Origin: an uncultured bacterium
GTDB taxonomy: Bacteria; Patescibacteria; JAEDAM01; Absconditabacterales; Absconditicoccaceae
DNA: 26,103 nucleotides
NCBI GenBank assembly: GCA_903904545.1
Contig: CAIVDB010000023.1
Coordinates: 1 to 26,103 of the forward strand
Reading direction: 5' to 3'
Shown here: positions 8,448-16,845 of the stretch, piece by piece
Numbering within the stretch: the stretch's first letter is position 1
Layout: each line of letters starts with the position of its first letter
Notes under the pieces: generated by a model
What the model saw: the letters and a program-made list of their open reading frames with translations, nothing else
Told to the model about the DNA's origin: nothing
The model's database searches: none
Translations under genes and position numbers: made by a program

Positions 8448-9077
8448 TAATTCGTCCTCTTCTTCATCATTCTTTCCTTTCTTATCGAGATATTCTTTTA
8501 CTACTTCGCCCAATGCTTCTGCCAAAATAGAAATTTTTTCATCTTGCAAGGCATCATCATGAGCGCTATGTGCTAAATTTTTGGAAAATTGATCTTTATA
8601 TTTCAATATTCTCGCCATCTGTTTTTGAGGCCTACTCACATTTTCAAAAGGGAATTCTACATCACGATCTAGAGTAATCACAAGGTCTCATTTGGCGAAT
8701 AATTTATCCCATAAGGTATGCTGCACATAAGAAATAGTTTCTATCCTCTCTCGAGCAAAAAAATCAGTTTTATAACGCAAAATCCCATCCCAAGTAAACA
8801 AAGTAATCCCTGCATGAGACAAGATAAGCGTATCGAGATAATCATCAAAAAAATCCAAAAGATATTTTATCAAAAAGCCAATTCATAAAAAGGCAAAAAC
8901 AGCAGGGAGAAATTCCCAAAAAATATATTTTTGTAAAACAACATAAAGAATAAAAAGGACAAACAAAAAAAGAAGCGTCTTGAGAAGAGACGCTAAAAAA
9001 ATACTAGAATTATGTCATATAACAGCTAGAATATCATCTACCGCAAGATACTTTTTAATAATCTGGTGTCTCAACAT
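8442..9077 (-). CDS. Membrane protein with PH-like (bPH_2) domain
   Basis: 211 residues, three UGA-Gly codons. The order is: an N-terminal soluble segment (1-25), two close membrane helices (about 28-50 and 56-75, the second containing a UGA-Gly), then a beta-rich domain. In that domain LSHAGITLFTWDGILRYKTDFF, ARERIETISYVQHTLWDKLFAKGDLVI matches the bPH_2 signature 'r.I.sv...qsllgrllg.G.v.i'. A charged helical tail ends in an acidic EEEDELF. The role is unknown; related proteins sit in membranes with the PH domain facing the cytoplasm. It shares its plan with the 2301-2873 protein. ATG 9075-9077 is the first possible start; 64 bases separate it from the rpmE stop. Confidence 0.65.
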
Positions 9078-9141
9078 ACACTATGTTTAAACAGTAAAAC
9101 CGAAAAAACCAGTATCTCGAAGAAATGTAAAAAGGAAAAAA

Positions 9142-9372
9142 TTAAGCAGATTTTTTCATTGTAGCCATTTTCTTTTCTTTTTCCAAGAATTTTTCCATTC
9201 TTCCTTTGATAACCTTTTTGATTACTTTATCTTTATTGAATGCAGGATGACATTGATAACACGTTTCTACCTTGATTGGTCCTGGAACAGTAGTATTTAC
9301 TGTAAATGTAGCTCCACAGATACAAGATACTTCTACATTTTCAAAATAATTTCCGTGAATTCCTTTTTTCAT
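9142..9372 (-). CDS. rpmE: 50S ribosomal protein L31 (bL31)
   Basis: 76 residues. It starts MKKGIHGNYFENVEVSC, typical of bL31 (usually MK..IHP.y..v...C). The zinc-ribbon cysteines are kept: C17 and C19, and C38 and C41 in ETCYQCHPAFN, so this is the zinc-binding form. The C-terminal tail is Lys-rich. It has no UGA codon, so it is one of the few genes here that any code would read. It sits between ndk (gap 61 bases) and the PH-like membrane protein on the same strand. Confidence 0.93.
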   Translation of the reverse strand: MKKGIHGNYFENVEVSCICGATFTVNTTVPGPIKVETCYQCHPAFNKDKVIKKVIKGRMEKFLEKEKKMATMKKSA

Positions 9373-9433
9373 TTGTAATGAGTAATATAAATTAAAATGA
9401 TATTGAATAACCGCTAAGTTCTAAAGTTTCAGT

Positions 9434-9931
9434 TTAGCGAGTAAATTTTTGATGTAATGATACATGATCAAAAAGTTCTGTTTCACTAAACCGGTGTTGG
9501 ATTTCAGCCTGAGCCTCTTCTATATTTCCAGATGCATGTACAAGATTTGGTACTCCAATATCACGCCCATCTGCATAAGTAAACGACATGTGAGCAAAAT
9601 CACCTCTAATAGTTCATGGAGCTGCGACTTTTGGTTCTGTAGTACCAACCATTTTACGAACAACTTCCACTGCCTCTACTCCTTCCCAAACCATAGCAAC
9701 AACGGGACCTGTCATCATCATTTCGACAGTCACATCAAAAGGCTTCTGTCCGCGTCTAGAGATCATTTTTCCTAAGGTCTCATAATGATGAAACAAGAAA
9801 TCTCTATCTGGAGTAAGCATTTTCATACCCGTAAGATGTAAACCAACTCTCTCAAAACGAGAAATGATTTCTCCTACAATACTACGTCCTACAGTATCAG
9901 GTTTCAATACTACTAATGTTCTTTGAAGCAT
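9434..9931 (-). CDS. ndk: Nucleoside diphosphate kinase
   Basis: 165 residues. It transfers the gamma-phosphate between nucleoside triphosphates and diphosphates in the cytoplasm. Clear motifs: MLQRTLVVLKPDTVGR, GEIISRFERVGLHLTGMKML, GPVVAMVWEGVEAVEVVRKMVG, PKVAAPGTIRGDFAHMSF (this Gly is UGA) and NLVHASGNIEEAQAEI carrying the phosphorylated active-site His (the usual motif is N-x-x-HgSDs-x-E-x-A). The protein is longer than the usual 140-150 residues because of an extra segment between the GTIRG motif and the active-site His (TYADGRDIGVP) and a longer C-terminus. Start ATG 9929-9931 gives the canonical N-terminus; the longer open frame upstream has no homology. First gene of the ndk, rpmE run. 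Confidence 0.93.
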
Positions 9932-10099
9932 CGATATATTATTACTACAAAATAAAAAATGCGCGACTAGCTCGACCACTTGAGAATATGTCATTACAAA
10001 CGAAGTGAAGTAATTGCAATTTTCGAAAGCAGTCGTGTATAGTTGGCTATTATTACGTTTTTGCTGGCTATTTTCAAGTAAAAGTGAAAGAAATAGCAT

Positions 10100-10225
10100 A
10101 AAGCTTAAAGCTTGAAGTTTCAAATAACTAATTCCCGATAACTAATTCCCGATAACTAATTCCCGATAACTAATTCCGGATTACCAATTCCTGATTCTAA
10201 ATTCCAGATTTCTAATTTCTAATCC
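10100..10225 (+). repeat. Long heptamer-phased repeat array
   Basis: Eighteen 7-bp units in unbroken phase. They begin AAAGCTT, AAAGCTT, GAAGTTT, CAAATAA, continue with four alternations of CTAATTC and CCGATAA (a 14-bp higher-order unit), and decay through CGGATTA, CCAATTC, CTGATTC, TAAATTC, CAGATTT to CTAATTT, CTAATCC. The array lies in the 384-base gap between the divergent ndk and SLH genes. The rest of that gap (9932-10099) shows no supported gene; the part after the array carries the SLH gene's promoter. Confidence 0.88.
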
Positions 10226-10254
10226 ATACAAAATCTATTGAAAAGGTCCTATCA

Positions 10255-10285
10255 TTGTTTATAGGTAAAGAGATAGGATTATAAT
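10255..10285 (+). promoter_or_regulatory. Probable promoter of the SLH protein gene
   Basis: TTGTTT at 10255-10260 and a perfect TATAAT at 10280-10285 with a 19-base spacer. A ribosome site AAGGA (10304-10308) lies 7 bases before ATG 10316, one of the few good Shine-Dalgarno sites in the window, as expected for an abundant surface protein. Confidence 0.55.
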
Positions 10286-10315
10286 AAAGATTTTTTACAC
10301 TCTAAGGATATCTAG

Positions 10316-12127
10316 ATGAAAAACAAAAAATTGATAGGAGTCTTGGCAATAAGCATGCTTGCGTTAATTTCTTTCTCAAGCAAAGCAGAAGCCACAGGAA
10401 CAGTAAACACAGGGGCCCTAGTAGGCAGTTGACCTTTTCAAATTGTCATAGACCCTATTACCAAAAAAATTTCTGTCATCTATGGAACAGGAATAATTAC
10501 AACCGGAGCGACAGGATCTGCAGCTACAGGGAACCAAGCAACAGGGACAGTAACCAATACGACTGGATCAGCAATAAACTGAACAGGAATCTTTACTGGC
10601 AATGCATCACCCATTACAGGGACGGAATTTCAGCAAGCATTAGCACGAATGTATATAAACGGGTTAACAAAATATTCAGTCGAAAAAGAATATAGGCCAG
10701 ACGATGCACTTACTAGAGAGGAAATGAGTAAAATTATTTCTCAAGCATATACTACCTTCGGATACGAACAAACAGAAAAGAATGAGAATTGTAGCTTTTT
10801 AGATAGCGCAAGTTTCGAAAATAGTCTAAGTACCTACATAGAAAGCGCATGTAAATGGGGACTTTTGAAATGATCCAAAGGGAAATTTTTCCCAAAGAAT
10901 AATCTTACCAGACCAGAAGCGATAGCTATCCTCATAAGAATGTTTGAGGGAAAATCATCTCAGGAGAATAGAAGTCCTCGACGAGGAGATTATTATCTCA
11001 AAGCATGGGCATTGGGACTCACAAATGTGAATAATCAAACAGCATTTGAGAAAACGATTAGCAGAAAAGAAGTAGCACTCTACCTCTTTAGACTAAAGAA
11101 CATTGTAACAAATGAAAGTCTCAGAATTATGGCACTCAATAAAATTAGCCAGCTCTCAGAAACAGGAACACAGCTCATCAATAGTTGAATATTAAACAAC
11201 TTTGAGACGTTAGCAAATTCTATCAGTGTAAGTAATGACCCAGAACTTCAAGAAGCAATCAGTTGGATGAATGACAACGGACTAACAAGCTATAAAACCA
11301 TAGCAGAATATAAACCATTTACAGTCCTCAATAGAGAACAAGCAGCAAAAATATTAAATAATTTTGGGACTCTTTTCCAATTTATTTCCACAAACAATTG
11401 AGCGCTTCCCCAAGAATGTATTTTCAAAGATATTGATAGTGTTGATGGATCGCTCATGACCTATGTGGAAAATGCATGTCAAAGCAATATACTCAAAGGA
11501 AATAATTGATATTTTTCTCCAAAAAACACGATCAACAAAGCACAGTTCATTACTGCAATCATTAGAATGTTTGAAGGAAAAAAACTTGATGAGACGGCTA
11601 CTCCTCGATGGAAAAATTACTTTGAAAAAGCGGAAAGCATGTGAATAGTAGCTCCTGCTGATCTTATCACTTTTGAGAATCCAATCACAAGATACGAAGT
11701 TGCTTTATTTCTTTACAGGTTCAAAGTAAAATTTCAAATGTTACAAAACATAAACACCAACAAAATACAAAACCAAATCATCACTATGGTACCATGATCA
11801 GCAACGGGACTTTCCACCTTACCAGAGGGGAATGCATATATTGATATGAACCTATTAGAAAATGGAAATTTCGATATAGGATATATAGAAGTTTTTGGAA
11901 CAAGATACAAAATAGTTAAATCAACCACAGCAAAGTATTTCTCAGATAATTTTGTACGGTATGGCGATGTTTATGGTCTAGATACCAACGAGAAAACAGG
12001 AAGCATAAATTTCGTCGTAAGTAATGGCTATGTCGTAGATGCAAATATCAGAACAGAAGCCAAAAGTTATCAAATCAGTCAAATCAAAGAGACTAACGCT
12101 TACTATAAGATCAAACAAACTAAATAA
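10316..12127 (+). CDS. S-layer homology (SLH) domain surface protein
   Basis: 603 residues, eight UGA-Gly codons. A classical Sec signal peptide (lysines at 2-5, hydrophobic core, cleavage probably after SSKAEA, about residue 26) is followed by a Thr/Gly-rich linker and two related modules of about 170 residues. Each has the SLH rhythm: YINGLTKY...YRPDDALTREEMSKII, CKWGLLKG...FFPKNNLTRPEAIAILIRMFEG and TISRKEVALYLFRLK in the first; MNDNGLTSY...YKPFTVLNREQAAKIL, CQSNILKG...YFSPKNTINKAQFITAIIRMFEG and ITRYEVALFLYRFK in the second. Each module has two cysteines 20 residues apart (C159/C179 and C368/C388), suggesting a disulphide. A C-terminal domain (about 500-603) is not recognised. SLH modules usually tether proteins to the cell wall polymer, so this is likely an S-layer or envelope protein. 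It has its own promoter and good ribosome site; ruvB follows after 27 bases. Confidence 0.8.
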
Positions 12128-12154
12128 TCTGCTTTACCAATCGATCAAAGAGAC

Positions 12155-13099
12155 ATGGAAATCAAAAAAATAAACACAGAAAACACCCAAGAGCATATCA
12201 TGGGAAATAGACCAGAAACATTTGAAGATTTTATCGGACAGGAGCAGATCAAAGGGGTCATTAAAACAGCCATCAAAAGTGGTAAGCTCAGAAAAGGAAA
12301 TATGGGCCATTTCCTCTTTTCCGGACCCAGTGGATTTGGAAAAACAACTATGGCACAATTGATTGCCAAACAGTCACAAGTAAATATCAAGACAGTAACA
12401 GGATATGCCGTCACCAAACCATCAGAGATTGTAAGTATTTTGAATAACCTAGAAGAAGGAGACATCTTATTTATCGATGAGATCCATAGATTGAGACCCA
12501 ATATCGAAGAGGTACTCTACATTGCCATGGAAGATTTCGTTATCGATATGGTGATGCCTGAAGGAGGAAATGTGAGGATACCTATAAATCCTTTTACCCT
12601 TATCGGTGCAACTACAAGATCAGAAGATCTTAGTCAACCAATGAAGAATAGGTTCGTTTATCACTGCCACTTTATGGATTATACTCCTGAAGAAAAAGAA
12701 TGGCTGATAGAAAAGTATCTTAGACATTACGGAGTATTACCACAGAGCAATGAAGTCATCAAACGTATAGCAGAAAAGGTCGGGTCCGTACCAAGGGAAA
12801 TTCACAACCTGTGTATCAAAATTAGAGATTATGTAATTTCAAATACAGCAAGTAATATACTGACTGAAGACATCATGAAAGACTTCCTTCACCACGCTCA
12901 AATAGAAGAAGGCGGTATGACTCCCCTACACGCCAAATACCTAGAAGTATTGGAAAAGGCAGATAGACCTCTGGGAGTAAAAGCCATTGCCGTTCAACTT
13001 GGAATTAATGAAAAAGCAGTAGAAGAAGATGTTGAACCCTTACTATTAAAGTTATGAAAGATTGAAAAAAGCGCAGCAGGAAGAATTTTAATTGGATAG
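12155..13099 (+). CDS. ruvB: Holliday junction branch migration helicase RuvB
   Basis: 314 residues, one UGA-Gly near the end. The motor ATPase of the RuvABC complex. RPETFEDFIGQEQIKGVIKTAI is the usual N-terminus; Walker A GPSGFGKTT is at 57-65; Walker B FIDEIHRL is at 107-113. MEDFVIDMVMPEG matches the presensor region, TLIGATTRSEDLSQPMKNRF is sensor 1 with the arginine-finger region, and GSVPREIHNL is sensor 2. A C-terminal winged helix has RPLGVKAIAVQLG and VEPLLLKLGKIEKSAAGRIL, where the Gly is UGA; the standard code would lose the last 14 residues. It is somewhat shorter than the usual 330-350 residues. No ruvA or ruvC is in the window. The second ATG (codon 16) is an alternative start. 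Confidence 0.93.
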
Positions 13100-13100
13100 G

Positions 13101-13156
13101 GTTCCCAATAATTCGTAATTCGTAATCCGTAATCCGTAATTTTTAACTTTTAATTA
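13101..13156 (+). repeat. Heptamer-phased repeat (GTAATTC type)
   Basis: Eight 7-bp units in phase: GTTCCCA, ATAATTC, GTAATTC, GTAATCC, GTAATCC, GTAATTT, TTAACTT, TTAATTA. It fills the gap from just after the ruvB stop to 8 bases before the next ATG. Confidence 0.85.
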
Positions 13157-13163
13157 CATACCA

Positions 13164-13391
13164 ATGACCCCAGAAACAACAATGATGGTACAACAATCTG
13201 CGCCAGCAATCAGTGGACTATTGATCCTATTTGCTATAGTTGGCATTCGAGAAATGGTTCGAAAAGGTATTGCACTTTGGAAAGCAGGGATTAAAAAGCA
13301 AAAAGCTTGGTTTGTATGTATTTTTATTTTTAATACTGCGGGTATCCTACCTATTCTCTACCTGGCATTCCGACAAAAAAAAGGAAAATAA
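13164..13391 (+). CDS. Small two-helix membrane protein (DUF5652-like)
   Basis: 75 residues with two membrane helices (about 15-31 and 48-67) joined by a basic loop, and a basic tail (RQKKGK). The pattern GIALWKAGIKKQKAWFVCIFIFNTAGILPILYLAF closely follows the small DUF5652-type proteins (ALWkAar..qk.WF...l..NT.GILeiiYl), common in CPR genomes and of unknown role. It has no UGA codon. The ATG is preceded by a heptamer repeat and no clear ribosome site. GNAT follows after 24 bases. Confidence 0.75.
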   Translation: MTPETTMMVQQSAPAISGLLILFAIVGIREMVRKGIALWKAGIKKQKAWFVCIFIFNTAGILPILYLAFRQKKGK

Positions 13392-13415
13392 TCCTTTATC
13401 CTTAAAAAAATACCC

Positions 13416-13931
13416 ATGCAATTAGAGATCCCACAATTGCAACACAGAGAAGAATATTTTGCTATGATGCAAGAATTTTTCACTGCACAAGAAGAGATTA
13501 TACCAACCACTATGCAGATGAAAGATGGAGAAACCTATGAACAATTTATCCAAGCATGTAAAGAAAAAAGTGAAGGGAAAAATTTGACCCTATGAAGAGT
13601 CCCTAATACATTATATTTTCTCGTAAATGAAAACAACAAAATTGTTGGAGCTATTGATATTCGTCATAAATTGACTGAAGAATTAAAATTTGATGGAGGA
13701 AATATAGGATATAGCATCAGACCAAGCGAAAGAAAAAAATGATATGCAACTATAGGACTCAAATTAGCATTAGAGAAATGTAAAGAATTAGGAATGCAAA
13801 AAGTTTTACTCACTCGCAGACAAAAAGACGTAGGATCATCCAAAGCTATTATCCTCAACGGAGGAATTCGAGATTCATCTTATGAGGTCAATAGGGTTTA
13901 TAAGGATAGATATCGGATTACATTAAGATAA
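13416..13931 (+). CDS. GNAT family N-acetyltransferase
   Basis: 171 residues, two UGA-Gly codons. The fold's landmarks are visible: an N-terminal helix pair (HREEYFAMMQEF), the strand TLYFLVNENNKIVGAIDIRHKL, motif A with GGNIGYSIRPSERKKGYATIGLKLAL (the R-x-x-G-Y/x-A acetyl-CoA pyrophosphate loop; the Gly of KKGYA is UGA) and LGMQKVLLTRRQKDVGSSKAIILNGG with the late N that usually follows motif B. It transfers an acetyl group from acetyl-CoA to an unknown amine substrate. It is close to the group annotated as predicted GNAT acetyltransferases that resemble streptothricin or small-molecule acetylases, but the substrate cannot be inferred. Confidence 0.85.
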
Positions 13932-13959
13932 TTTAGATTTTTTATTCATTCCTAGATAT

Positions 13960-14484
13960 ATGAAAACACTTATTATCTATGACAGTAAATATGGAACAAC
14001 CAAAACGTATGCAGAGATGATCAGCAAAGAACTTTCAATACCCATAAAAGACATTAAAGAGACAGGAGATACAGAGATCAAAGACATAGAAGCAGTAATT
14101 ATCTGAACCTACGTTCGTGTAGGGACGTTTCATGCTCAATCATGGATAAAACAGCATTGGAATATCCTCAAAGACAAAAAAATTTGTTTATTTAGTACAT
14201 CTGCCGAAGCTACAAAATCAGAACTTCAAGCGATTCTCCACAAAACATTTGCACCAGAAGATGTTCAGCATATTACATATTTCTCCTTCCCAGGAGTCTC
14301 CGATTACAATAGACTCACTCGATTCGATAAAATATTACTCTGGTTCCCTATCCAATCACTCAAAGCTAAAGCTCGTAAATGAGATGAGAAGGCCGCGCAA
14401 GCCGCAGAGAGTTTAAAGCATATTTGTGGACATATCGATGAAGAAAGTATTATTCCCTTGGTAGAATATATCCGTAATTCGTAA
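13960..14484 (+). CDS. Flavodoxin-like protein (HemG/flavodoxin_5 type)
   Basis: 174 residues, two UGA-Gly codons. The N-terminus TLIIYDSKYGTTKTYAEMI carries the FMN phosphate loop (S-K-Y-G-T-T). AVIIGTYVRVGTFHAQSWIKQHW (Gly by UGA) and KKICLFSTSAEAT follow as in the flavodoxin domains of the protoporphyrinogen oxidase HemG group. No heme genes are nearby, so it is best called a flavodoxin-fold redox protein. The C-terminal part is basic and helical (SLKAKARKGDEKAAQAAESL). The final Asn-Ser and the stop codon are supplied by the first units of the GTAATTC heptamer array, so the array has set this gene's end. Confidence 0.75.
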
Positions 14485-14522
14485 TTCGTAATTCGTAATT
14501 CGTAATTCGTAATTCGTAATTT
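14474..14522 (+). repeat. Heptamer repeat (GTAATTC)6 plus GTAATTT
   Basis: Six perfect GTAATTC units and one GTAATTT, the cleanest array in the window. It overlaps the last codons and TAA stop of the flavodoxin gene and ends 21 bases before the TTG start of the next gene. Confidence 0.92.
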
Positions 14523-14543
14523 TTAATCCCAATTCTCTTCCTT

Positions 14544-15278
14544 TTGGCTACATACAAAACCATCATTGTTTCTGATATTCATATTCCCAGTCCGGACAAT
14601 AAGAGCCGTGAGTTTTTATTGCGACTAAAAAATCAAAAATTCGAAAACTTAATTTTCAATGGAGACATCATCGATGGACGACACATTAAATTATTTGGAG
14701 GACGAAAAAGAAGACATACAAACTGGCGAAAAGATGTCATTGAAATTGCCAAACAACAATGAGTAAAGATTAAATACATAGTTGGAAACCACGATATTAC
14801 CATAGAGAAAACAACTCCGCGACTTAGCAAAGAAGTTGATATCTTATCCGACATGATATATGAGACAGGAAAGAAGAAATATTATATCTGTCACGGACAT
14901 CAGTTTGATAAACTAGAGGGAAAATTTACTCTATGGTCTAAGATAACCTTCTGTGGAGGGACATTTCTCTACCGACTCAATAGGATCTACAACAACATAA
15001 GAGAAAAATTTGGACTAAAGAATCAATCATTAGTCGGTACAATAAAACGATGGGTAAAGGGATTAATGATGGGATGAGTACATGCTTTTCATAAGAAATT
15101 AATTAAAACCTGTAAAGAGAAAAAAGTACAAGGGATCATCTGTGGACACCTTCACAAAGCAGAGAGAATAAAAATGGGAAGACTATGGTATTTCAACTCT
15201 GGAGATCGAATAGAACTCTGTACGGCATTAGTAGAACATCCTGATGGGAAACGAGAAATAATAAAGACTGGATTGTAA
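14544..15278 (+). CDS. LpxH-like metallophosphoesterase
   Basis: 244 residues, two UGA-Gly codons. Metal-binding motifs in order: SDIH (residues 10-13), GDIID (40-44), GNHD (81-84), CHGHQFD (about 116-122) and CGHLH (200-204), with a Trp/Gly-rich helical segment between the last two as in UDP-2,3-diacylglucosamine diphosphatase (LpxH) and its relatives. No lipid A pathway is expected in this lineage, so I call it only LpxH-like; the substrate is probably another phosphodiester. The start is the TTG at 14544, because no ATG lies before the SDIH strand and a stop lies upstream in the heptamer array. No clear ribosome site. Confidence 0.8.
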
Positions 15279-15329
15279 ACCCAATTTTTTTTAGGATAAT
15301 ATATATTTTACCTTCCTCTAGTACGCAGG

Positions 15330-15752
15330 ATGGCAAAACAAGAAAACAAAAGACTCAGGACAAGGCTCTCCCTTAGAAGTAATGGAGAAAAAATTTTAAT
15401 TTCCAGAAGACATAAAGATCAAATAAAAAGAGAAATCCTTGAACTTTTGAATCAATGACCAATCGAAGAATTAGAGACAGAATTTCTTAGCAAGAACGAA
15501 AAAGATCCAAAAGAAGATTTTCTTATATACAAAAAGAATATAGATAAGAAAACGGATACACAGAAAATATGCCCTATTGAGGATAAGAAAACAAATTATC
15601 TCTTAGGACAATCATCATATAAGAAAGAATCAATATATTATCTTATTGATATCTGAGAACTTGTAGAAATATTGGGAAAAAAGAAAATAATGATGATAAA
15701 CAGAAACATAAAAATACTCATAACAAAGACACTACAAAAAGAGAAAGATTAG
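15330..15752 (+). CDS. Hypothetical basic protein
   Basis: 140 residues, two UGA-Gly codons (NQGPIEE and LIDIGELVEI). Not recognised. Lys/Arg-rich throughout, with a conspicuous N-terminal basic stretch (KRLRTRLSLRS), a central charged part, and a short hydrophobic run (SIYYLIDIGELVEIL) before a basic C-terminus. No membrane helix or catalytic motif. ATG 15330 is preceded by GCAGGA immediately upstream. Its TAG overlaps by four bases with the TAA of the convergent gene at 15749. A nucleic-acid-binding role is possible from its charge but unproven. Confidence 0.6.
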
Positions 15753-16534
15753 ATCTTATAATCAGGTGAAAACACATGAAGTGAAATATGAAGTGAGCGA
15801 ACAATAGCGATAAAATCACCTAGAGAAATTTGAACATTTTCTATAGTAACAATTTGTGACATATCAACAGAAGAAAAAACCTCATTAAATAATGATTCTT
15901 TTTGTGGATAGTAAGAAATCTTAGCAAGAAAATCGAGCACACGAGCAGGGTCTATTTTTCATCCAAGATAAAGATCTTTCTTATAATGACTCAAGGTCTT
16001 TTCAGGATAAGCTTTCTCATACAGAGGAGACATTGTTTTTTTGAATTCATCATAATATTGTTCTGTATCATATGAAGTAGAAGGAGAATTAAAATTATTT
16101 CTTACAGAAGGAGATATTTGATCCTTTGCCTGAATCTTCAAGGAGGAAATTCCCTGAATAAAATCAGATAGAGACAATCTAATATATGATAGTAATACAA
16201 GATAATCAAACAAAGAAATTTGATGAGAAGAAGTGAGTCTTACATGAATATAACTCTTATCAGGAGAAACAAATACATCTTGACCAATACTAGCATAGGT
16301 CCAAAAAAGAGAATTAATATCTTTTAATTGAACTGAATTACCTACAAAGTTATTAACAAGAGTTTTTTGTACAACAATCTGGTCTTTTGTAGACACATTT
16401 ACGATTCAAATCTCCTTTACTTGCTCTTTTATCAGAGAGGGACCCTTATTCTGTAAATATGTACCATTTCAAGGTCATTCGTCAGGATCTTCATCTAATG
16501 ATTCTGAATAAATAAGTGCCTCATTCTGCGTCAT
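15749..16534 (-). CDS. Hypothetical protein
   Basis: 261 residues, four UGA-Gly codons, all in the first 45 residues or near residue 192. Not recognised. The N-terminus is acidic (SESLDEDPDEGPGNG) and low in order; no signal peptide or membrane helix is clear. The middle has amphipathic helices (LFDYLVLLSYIRLSLSDFI), and a very similar pattern recurs near the end (QISLGDFIAIVRSLHISLHVF), which suggests an internal duplication: the phrase 'I-S-L-x-D-[FY]-x-x-x-[VL]' occurs in both. Both halves are separated by a Lys/Tyr-rich linker with YDTEQYYDEFKK. The gene is convergent with 15330-15752 and overlaps its stop by four bases. Confidence 0.7.
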
Positions 16535-16612
16535 AATACAAGTATTAAAAAATAAAATCCGACTGGAAATAATACCCATATTACACTCATTGTCAAGACT
16601 CTCAATAGAAAG

Positions 16613-16634
16613 AAAAAACTAGCTCGAGAGCTAG
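16613..16634 (-). terminator. Terminator downstream of tRNA-Arg
   Basis: On the minus strand CTAGCT-CTCG-AGCTAG (16619-16634) is followed by six T (complement of 16613-16618). It lies about 140 bases past the tRNA-Arg 3' end and 79 bases before the start of the next minus-strand gene. Confidence 0.75.
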
Positions 16635-16718
16635 CCATTTTCATTTATTTTTTATATCACTTACTACTATACAAATAGGGAAGAAAATTTCTTTACTTCA
16701 AACTACGTTCTTTCTACT

Positions 16719-16750
16719 ATTCTTAACCTTATTCTTAACCTTATTCTTAG
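16719..16750. repeat. 12-bp direct repeat
   Basis: ATTCTTAACCTT occurs twice and is followed by ATTCTTAG. It lies between the tRNA-Arg and its downstream terminator, in the transcribed trailer. Unlike the other arrays it has a period of 12, not 7. Confidence 0.8.
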
Positions 16751-16773
16751 AAAATTTCTCATAGAAATTTTCT

Positions 16774-16845
16774 TGGCCCGACCAGGAGTTGAACCTGGGT
16801 TTCAATCTTCGCAGGATTGAGTCCTATCCACTGAACGACCGGACC
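16774..16845 (-). tRNA. tRNA-Arg (anticodon GCG)
   Basis: 72 bases. Acceptor GGTCCGG pairs with TCGGGCC, discriminator A. D-arm GTTC-AGTGGATA-GGAC; anticodon stem CAATC/GATTG around loop CTGCGAA, giving anticodon GCG, which reads CGC and CGU; T-arm CCAGG-TTCAACT-CCTGG. CCA is not encoded. Most bacteria use ACG (read as ICG) for this box, so GCG is notable. Two partial copies of its 5' end precede it on the same strand. Confidence 0.9.

Noticed and set aside
8974..8994. Hairpin AGCGTCTT...AGACGCT
   Set aside because: It lies within the coding region of the PH-like membrane protein between its membrane helices; no T tract in the right orientation at a gene end.
10100..10225. CRISPR array
   Set aside because: Units are 7 or 14 bp with no unique spacers and no cas genes nearby; it is a degenerate tandem repeat.
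14544..15278. Calling this gene lpxH outright
   Set aside because: The motifs fit, but no other lipid A genes are seen and this lineage is not expected to make lipid A, so only an LpxH-like call is supported.
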